Below, one piece after another: positions 45,117 to 54,597 of a stretch of DNA of 64,000 nt (position 1 is the first letter of the stretch; every line of letters starts with the position of its first letter). The DNA is from an uncultured Bacteroidota bacterium. Lineage in GTDB: Bacteria; Bacteroidota; Bacteroidia; Bacteroidales; GWA2-32-17. Both the position numbers and the translations under genes were made by a program. The notes beneath the pieces are model-generated. The model was not told the origin of the DNA, made no database searches, and saw only the letters and a program-made list of their open reading frames with translations. Where the stretch lies: NCBI GenBank assembly GCA_903837285.1, contig CAILUD010000040.1:1-64000 (forward strand). The letters run 5' to 3'.

Positions 45117-45435
45117 CAATGTAATTAAGTTAAGGGAATTTCTTTAAGTATTTTTGCTTTTATGTATCATCTACGAAGATGATCGTTGTTGTTTTTAAGA
45201 TTATTATAATAATTGAACCTACTTCGACTTTGCTCAGCACAAGTCTACAAGGTTCTATAATAAAAAGATACTTGAAAAAAACGTGAATTCAGTTTTGAAG
45301 GTCGTAGATCTTCCATTTTTGTAAAATGCCTATAATAATGGATTAATAAAGGTTGTAGACCTTTCACTACAACTAGAGTAGATAAAATTTTAATTCTTTT
45401 CAGAGTTGTTTGTGATGCTTAACTTAATGACATTG
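45117..45435. mobile_element. MITE-like element with 18-bp terminal inverted repeats
   Basis: CAATGTAATTAAGTTAAG at 45117-45134 matches the reverse complement of CTTAACTTAATGACATTG at 45418-45435 at 17 of 18 positions. The same termini, with few changes, bound the 188-bp element at 54392-54579. The interior has no open reading frame of note and includes degenerate inverted stretches. No target-site duplication can be seen, so this is probably an older copy. It fills most of the gene-free interval between ribF and the TlpA-like gene (44972-45600). Confidence 0.6.
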
Positions 45436-45451
45436 ATCTGAGGGTGTGTTG

Positions 45452-45518
45452 AAAATCAATTTATTCCCTTTAGGCCTGCCTGCCGGTAGGCAAGGTCTGG
45501 GCTAATTAAATTGATTTT
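45452..45518. repeat. Small inverted repeat with GC-rich core
   Basis: Perfect 12-base arms AAAATCAATTTA (45452-45463) and TAAATTGATTTT (45507-45518) flank a GC-rich core around CCTGCCGGTAGGCA, itself nearly palindromic. The architecture parallels the 2.55 kb repeat: AT-rich arms with a GC-rich palindrome inside or beside them. Confidence 0.5.
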
Positions 45519-45573
45519 AAAGTAAAAGCATTTATCATCATGTTAATTCGGTTTAAAATTCAAAACAGTTTCT

Positions 45574-45581
45574 TAATTTTG
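45574..45581 (+). promoter_or_regulatory. -7 promoter element (TAATTTTG)
   Basis: TAATTTTG fits TAnnTTTG and ends 19 bases before ATG 45601 of the TlpA-like lipoprotein gene. Confidence 0.5.
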
Positions 45582-45600
45582 TTCGTTAAATAATTTAAAT

Positions 45601-46755
45601 ATGAAATCAAGTTTAATTTTTCTTGGAATTATAGTTTTACTATACTCCTGCAATAACAGTAATAACGGATATTCAATATCTGGAAAAGTAAACGGTGCTA
45701 ATGGTAAAGTAATTTATCTTTCTTCGTCAAATAAAACAGATTCTGCAAAAATTGAATCTGACAATACTTTTAAGTTTGAAGGTATAATAACAGAGCCGGA
45801 TTTTTTTAATCTGTATTTTGATAAATTAAATCCAATTTTATTATTTGTTGATTCTGTAGATGAAATTATTGTTGAAACTGATACTGCAAATTTTGCTAGC
45901 AAATATACATTAACTGGATCCAAAACCTCTGAACAAATAAGAGAGCTTCAGCAAAAATTAAATGCTTCTTTTTTGAAAATTCAAAGCATGTACGAAGAAA
46001 AAGTTGCAAAAGCTGATAGTGCAAGTATGGATTCAATGAGAACAATTTTTACCAATGAAAGTAATGCTATTGTTCAGAATCATAGACAAGAAGTGTTTGA
46101 TTTTATTAAAAAGAACCCTTCTTCTTTTGCATGTTTGCCTGCAATTTATCAGTCATTTGATAGCAGAAATCCAGTCTTTAGCTATGAAATGGATGCTCCA
46201 TATTATCACTTAATTGATTCGGCAATGATGGCTAAAAGCCCTAATTCTAAACATACAAAAGAATATCATAGTCAGATTGTAGAATTTAAACAACAATTTG
46301 CACAACAACAAATTCAGGATAATAAAATACCAGTTGGAATGGAAGCTCCGGATTTTGAAGTTCCATCGCCTGAAGGTAAAATGATTAAACTTTCTTCGTT
46401 TCGGGGTGATTATGTTTTGTTAGATTTTTGGGCTTCGTGGTGCTCGCCTTGTCGTCAGGAAAACCCAGCCGTTCTTCAGGCATTTAATCAGTTTCAGAAA
46501 AAAGGATTCAGAGTTTTTCAGGTTTCTTTAGATAAAGATAAAAATGAGTGGACAGAAGCAATACAAAATGATAATCTTTGGCAGTGGAAACATGGAAGCG
46601 ATTTACAATACTGGAATTGTGTGCCAGCAAAACTTTATGGAGTTCAGAGTATTCCTTCAAATTTCTTAATTGATCCAAAAGGAAAAATAGTAGCTAAAAA
46701 TTTAAGAGGACAACAATTAATAGATGCTTTAACTGAGATTTATAAGAAGAAATAA
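45601..46755 (+). CDS. TlpA-like thioredoxin lipoprotein with DUF4369 domain
   Basis: 384 aa. Lipoprotein signal with the lipobox cysteine in IVLLYSCNNSN. An N-terminal DUF4369 domain (about residues 25-120; SISGKVNGANGKVIYLSS) is followed by a helical linker and a thioredoxin-fold domain (about 245-384) with LDFWASWCSPCRQENPAV, so the active site is CSPC. The cis-proline region is GVQSIPSNFLID. It is probably a periplasmic thiol-disulfide oxidoreductase anchored to a membrane. Redox partner unknown. The M1 peptidase gene follows within 50 bases. Confidence 0.92.
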   Translation: MKSSLIFLGIIVLLYSCNNSNNGYSISGKVNGANGKVIYLSSSNKTDSAKIESDNTFKFEGIITEPDFFNLYFDKLNPILLFVDSVDEIIVETDTANFASKYTLTGSKTSEQIRELQQKLNASFLKIQSMYEEKVAKADSASMDSMRTIFTNESNAIVQNHRQEVFDFIKKNPSSFACLPAIYQSFDSRNPVFSYEMDAPYYHLIDSAMMAKSPNSKHTKEYHSQIVEFKQQFAQQQIQDNKIPVGMEAPDFEVPSPEGKMIKLSSFRGDYVLLDFWASWCSPCRQENPAVLQAFNQFQKKGFRVFQVSLDKDKNEWTEAIQNDNLWQWKHGSDLQYWNCVPAKLYGVQSIPSNFLIDPKGKIVAKNLRGQQLIDALTEIYKKK

Positions 46756-46798
46756 ATTAAGTTTATTCAAAAAATATCTGAAAAATTTTAAACACTTT

Positions 46799-49753
46799 TT
46801 GACTGTTTTAATTCTTCTACCTTTATTGTCGGTAGGGCAGAATTACTTTCAACAACGTGTAGAATATAAAATATCTGTAAAGCTTGATGACACAAAAAAC
46901 ACCTTAAGTGCATTTGAAGAAATTCTATACAAAAATAATTCAACTGACACACTTTCATTTATTTATTTTCATTTGTGGCCAAATGGATATAGTAATACTT
47001 CAACCCCAATGGCTATACAAATGGAAAGAAGTAATAATTTAAAATTTTTGAATGCACCAGATTCTTCTCATGGCTATATTGACGGTATTGACTTTAAAGT
47101 TGATAACAAATTAGCAAAATGGTCTTATTTAAAAGACACAAATGATATATGTATATTGTATTTAAATGAAAAATTACTTCCAGGTAAATCGATAAATATT
47201 ACTACACCTTTTTATGTTAAAGTTCCAGGAGATGATTTTTCAAGATTAGGACATTATGGTCAATCATATCAAATAACACAATGGTATCCTAAGCCTGCAG
47301 TGTACGACAAATATGGCTGGCATTATTTTTCATACTTAAATCAGGGAGAGTTTTATTCTGAATTTGGAAAATTTGAAGTCAATATTACATTGCCCCAAAA
47401 CTATACTGTTGCAGCAACCGGAGTATTACAAAATCCGGAAGAAATTTTGCGTATTAATGAAATAGCTCAAAACACCAGAAATATAAATACATTTAACAAT
47501 AGCGAAAATAGTTTTCCTGTATCTTCTAAAAAATATAAAACAATACAATTTATTCAGGATAGTATTCACGATTTTGCATGGTTTGCCGATAAACGGTTTC
47601 ATATTCTTAAAAGTAATGTGGTTCTTCCTAATAGTAATAAAAATGTAACAACATGGGTGTATTTTACCAATATTGAAGGAAATTTATGGAAGAATGCAAT
47701 AAATTATGTTGATAGTGCAATTTATTATTATTCGAAATGGGTTGGCGATTATCCTTATTCTAATTGTAGTGCAGTAGAATCTGCCTTGGGTGCAGGCGGA
47801 GGTATGGAATATCCAATGATTACTAATATTGGGTGGGGCGGTAATGCTGCTGCTCTTGAAAATGTAATTGTTCACGAAGTAGGTCATAATTGGTTTTATG
47901 GAATATTAGGAAATAACGAACGCGATAATCCATGGCTAGATGAAGGAATAAACAGTTTTTACGATCAGCGTTATACCTCAGAAATCAAAAAGAGCAATGG
48001 TATAGATTATATGAATTATCTGAATAAAATTTTAGGATTTACACCCGATTTTAAAATAGATTTCAATAAAATTGCATGCGATTATGTTGCCGGAATTGGT
48101 TCAGATCAGCCATTAAACAAGGCTTCAGAAGAATATTTACCAGAGAATTACGGATTGGTTTGCTATATGAAAGGTGCTTTAACCATGAAATATTTAAAAA
48201 ATTATATTGGTGAAAAAGATTTTGATAAAGCCATGCAATATTATTATAACAAATGGCAGTTTAAACATCCTTATCCCGATGATTTAGAAAAAGTATTGGA
48301 AGAAAGTACTAATAAAAACCTCGACTGGTTGTTTAATGATATTAGTAATAATTGCAATTATTCTGATTATAAAATAAAAGGGTTTAAATTAAATAAGGAT
48401 TCACAACAATGTGAAATAATAATTAGAAATAAAGGGAAATTAGATGCTCCGTTAAATTATTGTTTGTATAATGACAATAAAATTATAGAGTCTAAATGGA
48501 CTGAAGGGTTTACTGGAAGTAAATCTTTTACATTTAATAACATTAATTGTGATAAAGTTTTAATTGACCCAAATAATTTAATTTTTGAAAAAAAACGATC
48601 AAATAATTATTCACGGTTAAATGGAGTATTAAAAAAAGCAGAGCCAATTCAAATTAAATTGTTAGGGATAATAGAAAATTCAACTAGGACACAGCTATGT
48701 TATACTCCTGTGCTGGGCTGGAATACGAGCGATGGATTAATGCCGGGTATATTGTTATATAATTCATTTTTGCCTGAGCGAAAAATTCAATACAGGTTTA
48801 TGCCGATGTACGGGACTAATTCAGATAAATTGACAGGAATAGCCTATTACGAATATAATTTTCATCCAGGAATTTTAAATATTCAAAAATTAAATCTGTT
48901 TGAAGAGTTTACTACTTTTAATACAGGTAAAGAAGATGAATTAAGTACATGGAGAAAAACAGAAGTAGGAATAAATGTGTTGTTTAAAAGAAATGCGGTA
49001 TTCCCATTACAGCAATGGCAAGCTTCAATAAAGGCTACGTATGCAACCGATTATTATGCTGACTCATTATATAATCTTTTTTTAAAAGCTTCAGTTGTAT
49101 ATAAAGATCATTCTAAAAGAATTCCCATTAGTGCTGAGTTTAATGCTGAATCTGGCCCAAATTACCTGAAAGCATATACCGACTTATCGTGGAGAATAAA
49201 TTATAATGGAAGAAAAACGGGTTTTAGTGCAAGATTCTTTGGTGGAACTTTTATTTATAACAATAGTAATTATGGAATTTATAATTTCCGAATATCGGGA
49301 ACTCAAAGCGATAAAGATTATTTATATTCTGAGGTTTTTCCAGATCGTACAGGCTCAACATCTTCAAAAAATTTATGGTCGCAGCAGTTTGTGAAAAATG
49401 ATGGAGGGTTTGGAATTTATTCTCCAATTCAAACAAATAAATGGATGGCTGCATTAAATTTGGAAGCTGCATTTCCTGTGCCTTTGCCACTTTCATTATA
49501 TTTTAATGTAGCCAATTATAAAAATGCAAAAACAGCTTGGGAAGGCTCAACAAGATTTCCATATGAAATAGGAATTGAATTTAAAGTAATTCCTGATATA
49601 TTTGTAATATATTTTCCTGTAAAAATGTCAAAAGACGTAAAAAGTTCAAACGAATTATATACAAATGAATATGTAGAAAAAATCAGGTTTACACTTCGTT
49701 TATCTAAATTAGTGCCTTTCAAATACACATCTACATTACCAATAATGTTTTAA
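46799..49753 (+). CDS. Exported M1-family metallopeptidase with long C-terminal region (non-ATG start)
   Basis: 984 aa as started at TTG 46799. Zinc site: HEVGHNWFYGILGNNERDNPWLDEGINSFYDQRY (HExxH plus Glu), and the exopeptidase loop GAGGGMEYPMIT. The C-terminal 350 residues are beta-rich with aromatic alternation and end FKYTSTLPIMF, suggesting an outer-membrane association. No ATG exists near the start: upstream frame reads LKNFKHFLTVLILLPLLSVGQ, a good signal peptide only if translation begins at CTG 46778 or earlier, whereas TTG 46799 removes its basic residues. The stop TAA overlaps the ATG of lpxH by one base. Confidence 0.85.
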   Translation: MTVLILLPLLSVGQNYFQQRVEYKISVKLDDTKNTLSAFEEILYKNNSTDTLSFIYFHLWPNGYSNTSTPMAIQMERSNNLKFLNAPDSSHGYIDGIDFKVDNKLAKWSYLKDTNDICILYLNEKLLPGKSINITTPFYVKVPGDDFSRLGHYGQSYQITQWYPKPAVYDKYGWHYFSYLNQGEFYSEFGKFEVNITLPQNYTVAATGVLQNPEEILRINEIAQNTRNINTFNNSENSFPVSSKKYKTIQFIQDSIHDFAWFADKRFHILKSNVVLPNSNKNVTTWVYFTNIEGNLWKNAINYVDSAIYYYSKWVGDYPYSNCSAVESALGAGGGMEYPMITNIGWGGNAAALENVIVHEVGHNWFYGILGNNERDNPWLDEGINSFYDQRYTSEIKKSNGIDYMNYLNKILGFTPDFKIDFNKIACDYVAGIGSDQPLNKASEEYLPENYGLVCYMKGALTMKYLKNYIGEKDFDKAMQYYYNKWQFKHPYPDDLEKVLEESTNKNLDWLFNDISNNCNYSDYKIKGFKLNKDSQQCEIIIRNKGKLDAPLNYCLYNDNKIIESKWTEGFTGSKSFTFNNINCDKVLIDPNNLIFEKKRSNNYSRLNGVLKKAEPIQIKLLGIIENSTRTQLCYTPVLGWNTSDGLMPGILLYNSFLPERKIQYRFMPMYGTNSDKLTGIAYYEYNFHPGILNIQKLNLFEEFTTFNTGKEDELSTWRKTEVGINVLFKRNAVFPLQQWQASIKATYATDYYADSLYNLFLKASVVYKDHSKRIPISAEFNAESGPNYLKAYTDLSWRINYNGRKTGFSARFFGGTFIYNNSNYGIYNFRISGTQSDKDYLYSEVFPDRTGSTSSKNLWSQQFVKNDGGFGIYSPIQTNKWMAALNLEAAFPVPLPLSLYFNVANYKNAKTAWEGSTRFPYEIGIEFKVIPDIFVIYFPVKMSKDVKSSNELYTNEYVEKIRFTLRLSKLVPFKYTSTLPIMF

Positions 49754-50502
49754 TGACAAATAAAAAAACATACTTTTTATCTGATGCACATCTTGGTTTG
49801 CCAAACCATGCAAGCAGTCTTGTTCGTGAAAAACTACTTGTTAAATGGCTTGATGAGGTTAAAGTTGATGCAGAAGAAATTTATCTTGTAGGTGATATTT
49901 TTGATTTTTGGTTCGAGCATAAAAGAGTTGTACCCAAAGGATTTACAAGATTTTTAGGAAAACTTTCTGAGATTTGTGATAGTGGAATTCCTGTACATTA
50001 TTTTACGGGTAATCATGATTTATGGATTTTTAATTATCTGGATCAAGAAACAGGTGTTATTTTACACCGAGAAAAATATATTAAAGAAATAAACGGCAAA
50101 CGTTTTTTAATCGCTCATGGCGATGCATTAGGTCCAAAAGATACCGGATTTAAAATTTTAAAGAAAATATTTTTAAATAAAATAGTTCAATGGTTTTTTA
50201 AACGATTGCATCCAAATTTCACAATGTGGATTGGTATTAATTGGTCGCAAAGTAGCCGTTATCATGATAAATCAGAGAATTTAAAATTCCTTGGTGAGGA
50301 TAAAGAGCGATTAATTATTTATGCAAAAAGAAAACTGGAAAAAGAACATTTCGACTTTTTTATATTCGGACACAGGCATGTTCCTTATGAATTTCAATTG
50401 AAAAATGATTCCAAATTTATTAACCTTGGCGATTGGATATCAAATTTCACCTATGCAGTATTTGACGGAAACGAACTGCATTTAAAATACTATAAAAAAT
50501 AA
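49753..50502 (+). CDS. lpxH: UDP-2,3-diacylglucosamine diphosphatase
   Basis: 249-aa calcineurin-like phosphoesterase making lipid X in lipid A synthesis. Metal-site motifs are in order: FLSDAHLG, LVGDIFDFWFEH, FTGNHDLW, IAHGDALGP, and FGHRHVPYEF. Complete length for the family. It overlaps the preceding peptidase stop by one base (TAATG), indicating translational coupling, and is convergent with the MscS gene only 6 bases beyond its stop. Confidence 0.92.
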   Translation: MTNKKTYFLSDAHLGLPNHASSLVREKLLVKWLDEVKVDAEEIYLVGDIFDFWFEHKRVVPKGFTRFLGKLSEICDSGIPVHYFTGNHDLWIFNYLDQETGVILHREKYIKEINGKRFLIAHGDALGPKDTGFKILKKIFLNKIVQWFFKRLHPNFTMWIGINWSQSSRYHDKSENLKFLGEDKERLIIYAKRKLEKEHFDFFIFGHRHVPYEFQLKNDSKFINLGDWISNFTYAVFDGNELHLKYYKK

Positions 50503-50508
50503 CATTAA

Positions 50509-51768
50509 TTATTCTTTTCCTAAATTCTGAAAATCAAATCCTGAAGGACTTTGGAAAATTCTTAACCCGAATTGTGGCACAACTGCAAGTAAATGATCGA
50601 AAACATCTGCCTGTAGTGTTTCGAATGGTTCCCATTCATAGTATTTGCTAAAGAAATAAAGTTCAATTGGAATACCGCTCTCGTTTGATTGAAGTTGTCT
50701 TACTATCATTGTCATATCCTGCCTAATGTTAGGATTATCCTTTATATATAATTCAACATATTTTCTAAATGTTCCAATGTTTGTAAGTCTTTGTCCGTTT
50801 GCAGAGCTTGATAAATCAACAGATAAACCAGAGTTATATTTTGCCAACTCACTGCTTTTTTCAGTTAGGTACGATTCAATTAATTTGATTTTTTTGAGCG
50901 ATGTTATTTCTTCCTCAGATAAAAAGTGAATACTTTTAATATCAATATTTATTGAACGTTTTACTCGTCTGGATTCAGAATCTTCAAGTCCTCGGAAATT
51001 AACAAAAGAATCCGAAACCAGCAGATATGATGGAACCATAGTTATAGTTTTGTCCCAGTTTAAAATCTTAACAGTGTGTAGCGAAATTTCGCTTACTGTT
51101 CCATCGGCGCCTTTTGAAGGTACGGTAATCCAATCACCAATTCTTACCATATCGTTAGCAGAAAGTTGAATCCCTGCAACAAGTCCTAATAAAGTATCTT
51201 TAAAAACTAACAGAAGTATTGCTGCCAATGCTCCAATTCCCGTTAAAAAATAAGCCGGATTTTTATCAAGTAAAAGCGATAAAACTAAAATTGCTCCGAC
51301 AGAAAAATTAAAAATATTAATAACTTGTAAAAATCCTTTTATAGGACGTTCTTTTGAAGAAGGGATTCTTAAATAAATTTCATTTAGTGCTTTTAAAAAT
51401 GAATTTATAATAAACATTACAACAATTATCAGGTAGATTATTGCACTTGTTTTAAATAAATGTATCCATCCGGGATGTCCGTAAAAAGCAACTGTTGATG
51501 AATAATAAATAATTACTGCCGGCACTAAATGCGAAAATCGATGAAAAACCTTTTTTTCTAATAAAACATCATCCCAGTTATTTTTACTTCTCTTAACTAT
51601 TTTACCTACAATAACAAGTATAATTTCTTTTGTGATAAAATTTATAAAAACACAAACTAAAGCAATTATAACTATTTCAATTGCAATTCTAAGTCCAGAT
51701 GCCCAATAGTCATTAAGACCCAAGCCTATAAGCCATGATTTAATACTAACAGCGAATTCTTGTATCAT
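50509..51768 (-). CDS. MscS-family mechanosensitive channel (YbdG-like)
   Basis: 419 aa, inner membrane. About five hydrophobic segments lie in the first 190 residues, followed by the pore-lining and beta domain: LAAILLLVFKDTLLGLVAGIQLSANDMVRIGDWITVPSKGADGTVSEISLHTVKI. The C-terminal cytosolic part contains the YbdG-type segment and ELYFFSKYYEWEPFETLQADVFDHLLAV. It probably opens under osmotic downshock. The length and C-terminal extension fit the YbdG (MscM) group better than MscS itself. Confidence 0.9.
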   Translation of the reverse strand: MIQEFAVSIKSWLIGLGLNDYWASGLRIAIEIVIIALVCVFINFITKEIILVIVGKIVKRSKNNWDDVLLEKKVFHRFSHLVPAVIIYYSSTVAFYGHPGWIHLFKTSAIIYLIIVVMFIINSFLKALNEIYLRIPSSKERPIKGFLQVINIFNFSVGAILVLSLLLDKNPAYFLTGIGALAAILLLVFKDTLLGLVAGIQLSANDMVRIGDWITVPSKGADGTVSEISLHTVKILNWDKTITMVPSYLLVSDSFVNFRGLEDSESRRVKRSINIDIKSIHFLSEEEITSLKKIKLIESYLTEKSSELAKYNSGLSVDLSSSANGQRLTNIGTFRKYVELYIKDNPNIRQDMTMIVRQLQSNESGIPIELYFFSKYYEWEPFETLQADVFDHLLAVVPQFGLRIFQSPSGFDFQNLGKE

Positions 51769-51878
51769 ATTATTTACTATTATTCTGAAAATTAATTCTT
51801 TTATTTATAAAATGTAACTGCAAAATTAATTGCTTTAAAGAAATTATACAAAGTTAAGTTATTTAGAATAATTCTTTT

Positions 51879-51886
51879 TAGATTTG
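51879..51886 (+). promoter_or_regulatory. -7 promoter element (TAGATTTG)
   Basis: TAGATTTG fits TAnnTTTG and ends 22 bases before ATG 51909 of the E1 gene. Confidence 0.55.
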
Positions 51887-51908
51887 TGTAAGTAAAACAA
51901 TTATAAAT

Positions 51909-54344
51909 ATGACTTCTTCAGAAATATCGCCCGAAACTGAAAAACAAATATCCTTTGATGACTTTAGAAAAGAAGTTCTTCACGATTATTATGTTGCAGT
52001 ATTAAGTCGCAAGTTGAGTATTACAGGCCGAAAAGAAGTGCTTACAGGCAAGGCTAAATTTGGAATTTTTGGCGACGGAAAAGAAATAGCTCAGATAGTA
52101 ATGGCCAAGAATTTTAAAAATGGTGATTGGCGTTCGGGTTATTATCGCGATCAGACTTTTATGCTTGCCTCTGGAATGTTAACTCCTGAACAATTTTTTG
52201 CACAACTTTTTGGTGATACTGATATTCGAAATAATCCTCATAATAGCGGACGATCATTTAATAATCATTTTAGCGTTGCAAATATAAATTCAGATGGTTC
52301 TTGGAAAAATTTAGTAACACAGAAAAATTCTGCTGCTGATTTGTCACCTACTGCAGGACAAATGCCTAGATTAACTGGTTTAGCCTGGGCTTCAAAATTA
52401 TACCGACAAAATCCAGAATTAAGTCAATTTACTTCTTTTTCTGACCATGGTAACGAAGTTGCTTTCGGAACAATTGGTGATGCAAGTACATCTGAAGGTC
52501 ACTTTTGGGAAACAATAAATGCAGTAGGAGTTTTACAAGTTCCAATGGCATTATTTATCTGGGATGATGGTTATGGAATTTCTGTACCGAAAAAATATCA
52601 GACAACAAAACAAAGTATTTCTGAATTGTTACGAGGTTTTGAAAAGGACAACAGAGGCGGAATTTTAATTTATAAAGTTAAAGGTTGGGATTATGTTGGA
52701 ATGGTAAAAACATTTGCCGAAGGAGTTGAGCGTTGCAGAAAAGAACATATTCCGGTTATTTTTCATGTCGAGGAAATGACTCAACCACAAGGACATTCAA
52801 CTTCCGGTTCTCACGAGAGATATAAATCGCAGGAAAGACTAGCTTGGGAAATTGATTTGGATCCAATTACAAAAATGCGTGATTGGTTAATTGAAAAACA
52901 AATTGCAACACCAGAGGAATTAGATAAAATACAAGATGATGCAGAAAATATAACAAAAGCTGCAAAACAAAAAGCCTGGAACGATTTTACCGAACCAATT
53001 AAACGCGAAAGAGATGAGTTGATAAGGATTATTGACAATCGTACATGCATGTGTAAGCGTGAACATATTGATAAGGTAAGTATAATTACAGATAATTTAA
53101 GGAAGATTGTTAACCCAATAAGAAAAGATATTTTCAGTTCTTCCAAAAAAATACTTCGCCATGTTTGTCTTGATTGTAACATTAGGAAAAAGTTGCAGGA
53201 AGATATTCAGTTTTGGTTAAAAAGAAATTATGTTGATGCAAGAATTCGTTATAATAGCCATTTATACATTCAGACAGATAAATCGGCATTAAAGGTTAAA
53301 GCAATACCTGTGCTTTTTAATGAAAATTCTGTAATGGTTAATGGTCGCGAAATATTAAGAGATAACTGGGATTATTTATTTAGTAAAAATCCTTTGTTAG
53401 TTGCATTTGGCGAGGATGTTGGAAATATTGGAGGAGTAAACCAATCATTTGAAGGATTACAAAAAAAATATGGCGAGATTAGAATTAGCGATACAGGTAT
53501 TCGCGAAACAACAATACTCGGACAAGGAATAGGAGTTGCTTTACGAGGTTTGCGCCCAATTGTAGAAATTCAGTATTTTGATTATTTGTTATATGCTTTG
53601 CAAACTTTAAGTGATGATTTAGCATCATTGCATTTCAGAACCGCAGGTGGACAAAAAGCCCCGGTAATAATATCTACACGTGGTCATAGGCTCGAAGGAA
53701 TCTGGCACTCTGGTTCACCTCTAAGCATGGTTATAAATTCCATTCGTGGGGTATATGTTTGTGTTCCCCGTAATATGACTCAGGCAGCAGGATTTTATAA
53801 CACTTTGTTACAAGCCGATGATTCTGCAATTGTAATTGAACCATTAAACGCATACCGTTTAAAAGAAAAACGTCCCGAAAATATTGGTGAATTTAAAGTT
53901 CCGCTAGGAGTTCCCGAAATATTAACAACAGGTACTGACGTAACGCTTTTAACCTATGGCTCATGTGTCCGCATTGCACAAGATGCGGTAGACCAGTTAA
54001 AAGAATTTAGAATAAATGTTGAGTTAATAGATGTTCAAACACTTTTACCATTTGATGTGAATAATGTTATTGTCGAATCTGTTAAGAAAACGAATAAAGT
54101 AGTATTCTTCGATGAAGATGTACCGGGGGGAGCAACTGCATTTATGATGCAAAAAGTTCTTGAAGAACAAGGAGCATTTCAATACCTAGATGCAGAGCCA
54201 ATAACAATTACAGCTCAGGAACATCGTCCGGCTTATGCTTCAGATGGTGATTACTTCTCGAACCCAAATGCCGAAGATGTGTTTGAAGGAATTTATGATT
54301 TAATGCATAAATATAATCCGGGAAAATATCCGCAGATTTATTAG
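51909..54344 (+). CDS. Fused 2-oxoacid dehydrogenase E1 alpha/beta
   Basis: 811-aa thiamine-diphosphate enzyme in which E1 alpha (about 1-330) and E1 beta (about 480-811) are one chain, likely the branched-chain or related 2-oxoacid dehydrogenase E1. E1 alpha has GTIGDASTSEGHFWETINAVG as the ThDP motif, ending in WDDGYGIS where NN is usual. E1 beta has AFGEDVGNIGGVNQSFEGL, DTGIRETTILGQGIGVALRG and EDVPGGATAFMMQKVLEE. The linker contains CMC (C380, C382) and CLDC (C420, C423). No E2 or E3 gene is nearby. Alone on its transcript. Confidence 0.92.
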   Translation: MTSSEISPETEKQISFDDFRKEVLHDYYVAVLSRKLSITGRKEVLTGKAKFGIFGDGKEIAQIVMAKNFKNGDWRSGYYRDQTFMLASGMLTPEQFFAQLFGDTDIRNNPHNSGRSFNNHFSVANINSDGSWKNLVTQKNSAADLSPTAGQMPRLTGLAWASKLYRQNPELSQFTSFSDHGNEVAFGTIGDASTSEGHFWETINAVGVLQVPMALFIWDDGYGISVPKKYQTTKQSISELLRGFEKDNRGGILIYKVKGWDYVGMVKTFAEGVERCRKEHIPVIFHVEEMTQPQGHSTSGSHERYKSQERLAWEIDLDPITKMRDWLIEKQIATPEELDKIQDDAENITKAAKQKAWNDFTEPIKRERDELIRIIDNRTCMCKREHIDKVSIITDNLRKIVNPIRKDIFSSSKKILRHVCLDCNIRKKLQEDIQFWLKRNYVDARIRYNSHLYIQTDKSALKVKAIPVLFNENSVMVNGREILRDNWDYLFSKNPLLVAFGEDVGNIGGVNQSFEGLQKKYGEIRISDTGIRETTILGQGIGVALRGLRPIVEIQYFDYLLYALQTLSDDLASLHFRTAGGQKAPVIISTRGHRLEGIWHSGSPLSMVINSIRGVYVCVPRNMTQAAGFYNTLLQADDSAIVIEPLNAYRLKEKRPENIGEFKVPLGVPEILTTGTDVTLLTYGSCVRIAQDAVDQLKEFRINVELIDVQTLLPFDVNNVIVESVKKTNKVVFFDEDVPGGATAFMMQKVLEEQGAFQYLDAEPITITAQEHRPAYASDGDYFSNPNAEDVFEGIYDLMHKYNPGKYPQIY

Positions 54345-54391
54345 AAATATTATAGTTTATTTCATTAAACACATTTGGCGCAAGCGTCCGC

Positions 54392-54579
54392 TCAATGTCA
54401 TTGACTTAAGAAAATTTCATTTCGTTAACCCATTTGCTTACTTCTCGATACGCTTTGCTACTCGAAGTGGCAAATAGCAATTGTTCCTCCGCCGTTATGC
54501 GGCGGAGGAACAATCTAGTATGCTAGTTCGAGTTCAATCGAGAACTACAGGAAGCCTGAGCTTAAGTCAATGACATTGA
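54392..54579. mobile_element. 188-bp MITE with 19-bp perfect inverted repeats and 8-bp target duplication
   Basis: TCAATGTCATTGACTTAAG (54392-54410) is the exact reverse complement of 54561-54579. GCGTCCGC is present directly before (54384-54391) and directly after (54580-54587), an 8-base target-site duplication. Removing the element restores the left REP hairpin. The interior includes a perfect 15-bp stem hairpin (ATTGTTCCTCCGCCG, loop TTATG) and no open reading frame, so it is non-autonomous. Confidence 0.8.
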
Positions 54580-54597
54580 GCGTCCGCTTGTGCCACT

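Noticed and set aside
44972-45600. Remnant gene in the interval before the TlpA-like gene
   Set aside because: All frames are short and stop-rich; the interval is accounted for by a MITE-like element, a small inverted repeat and a promoter.
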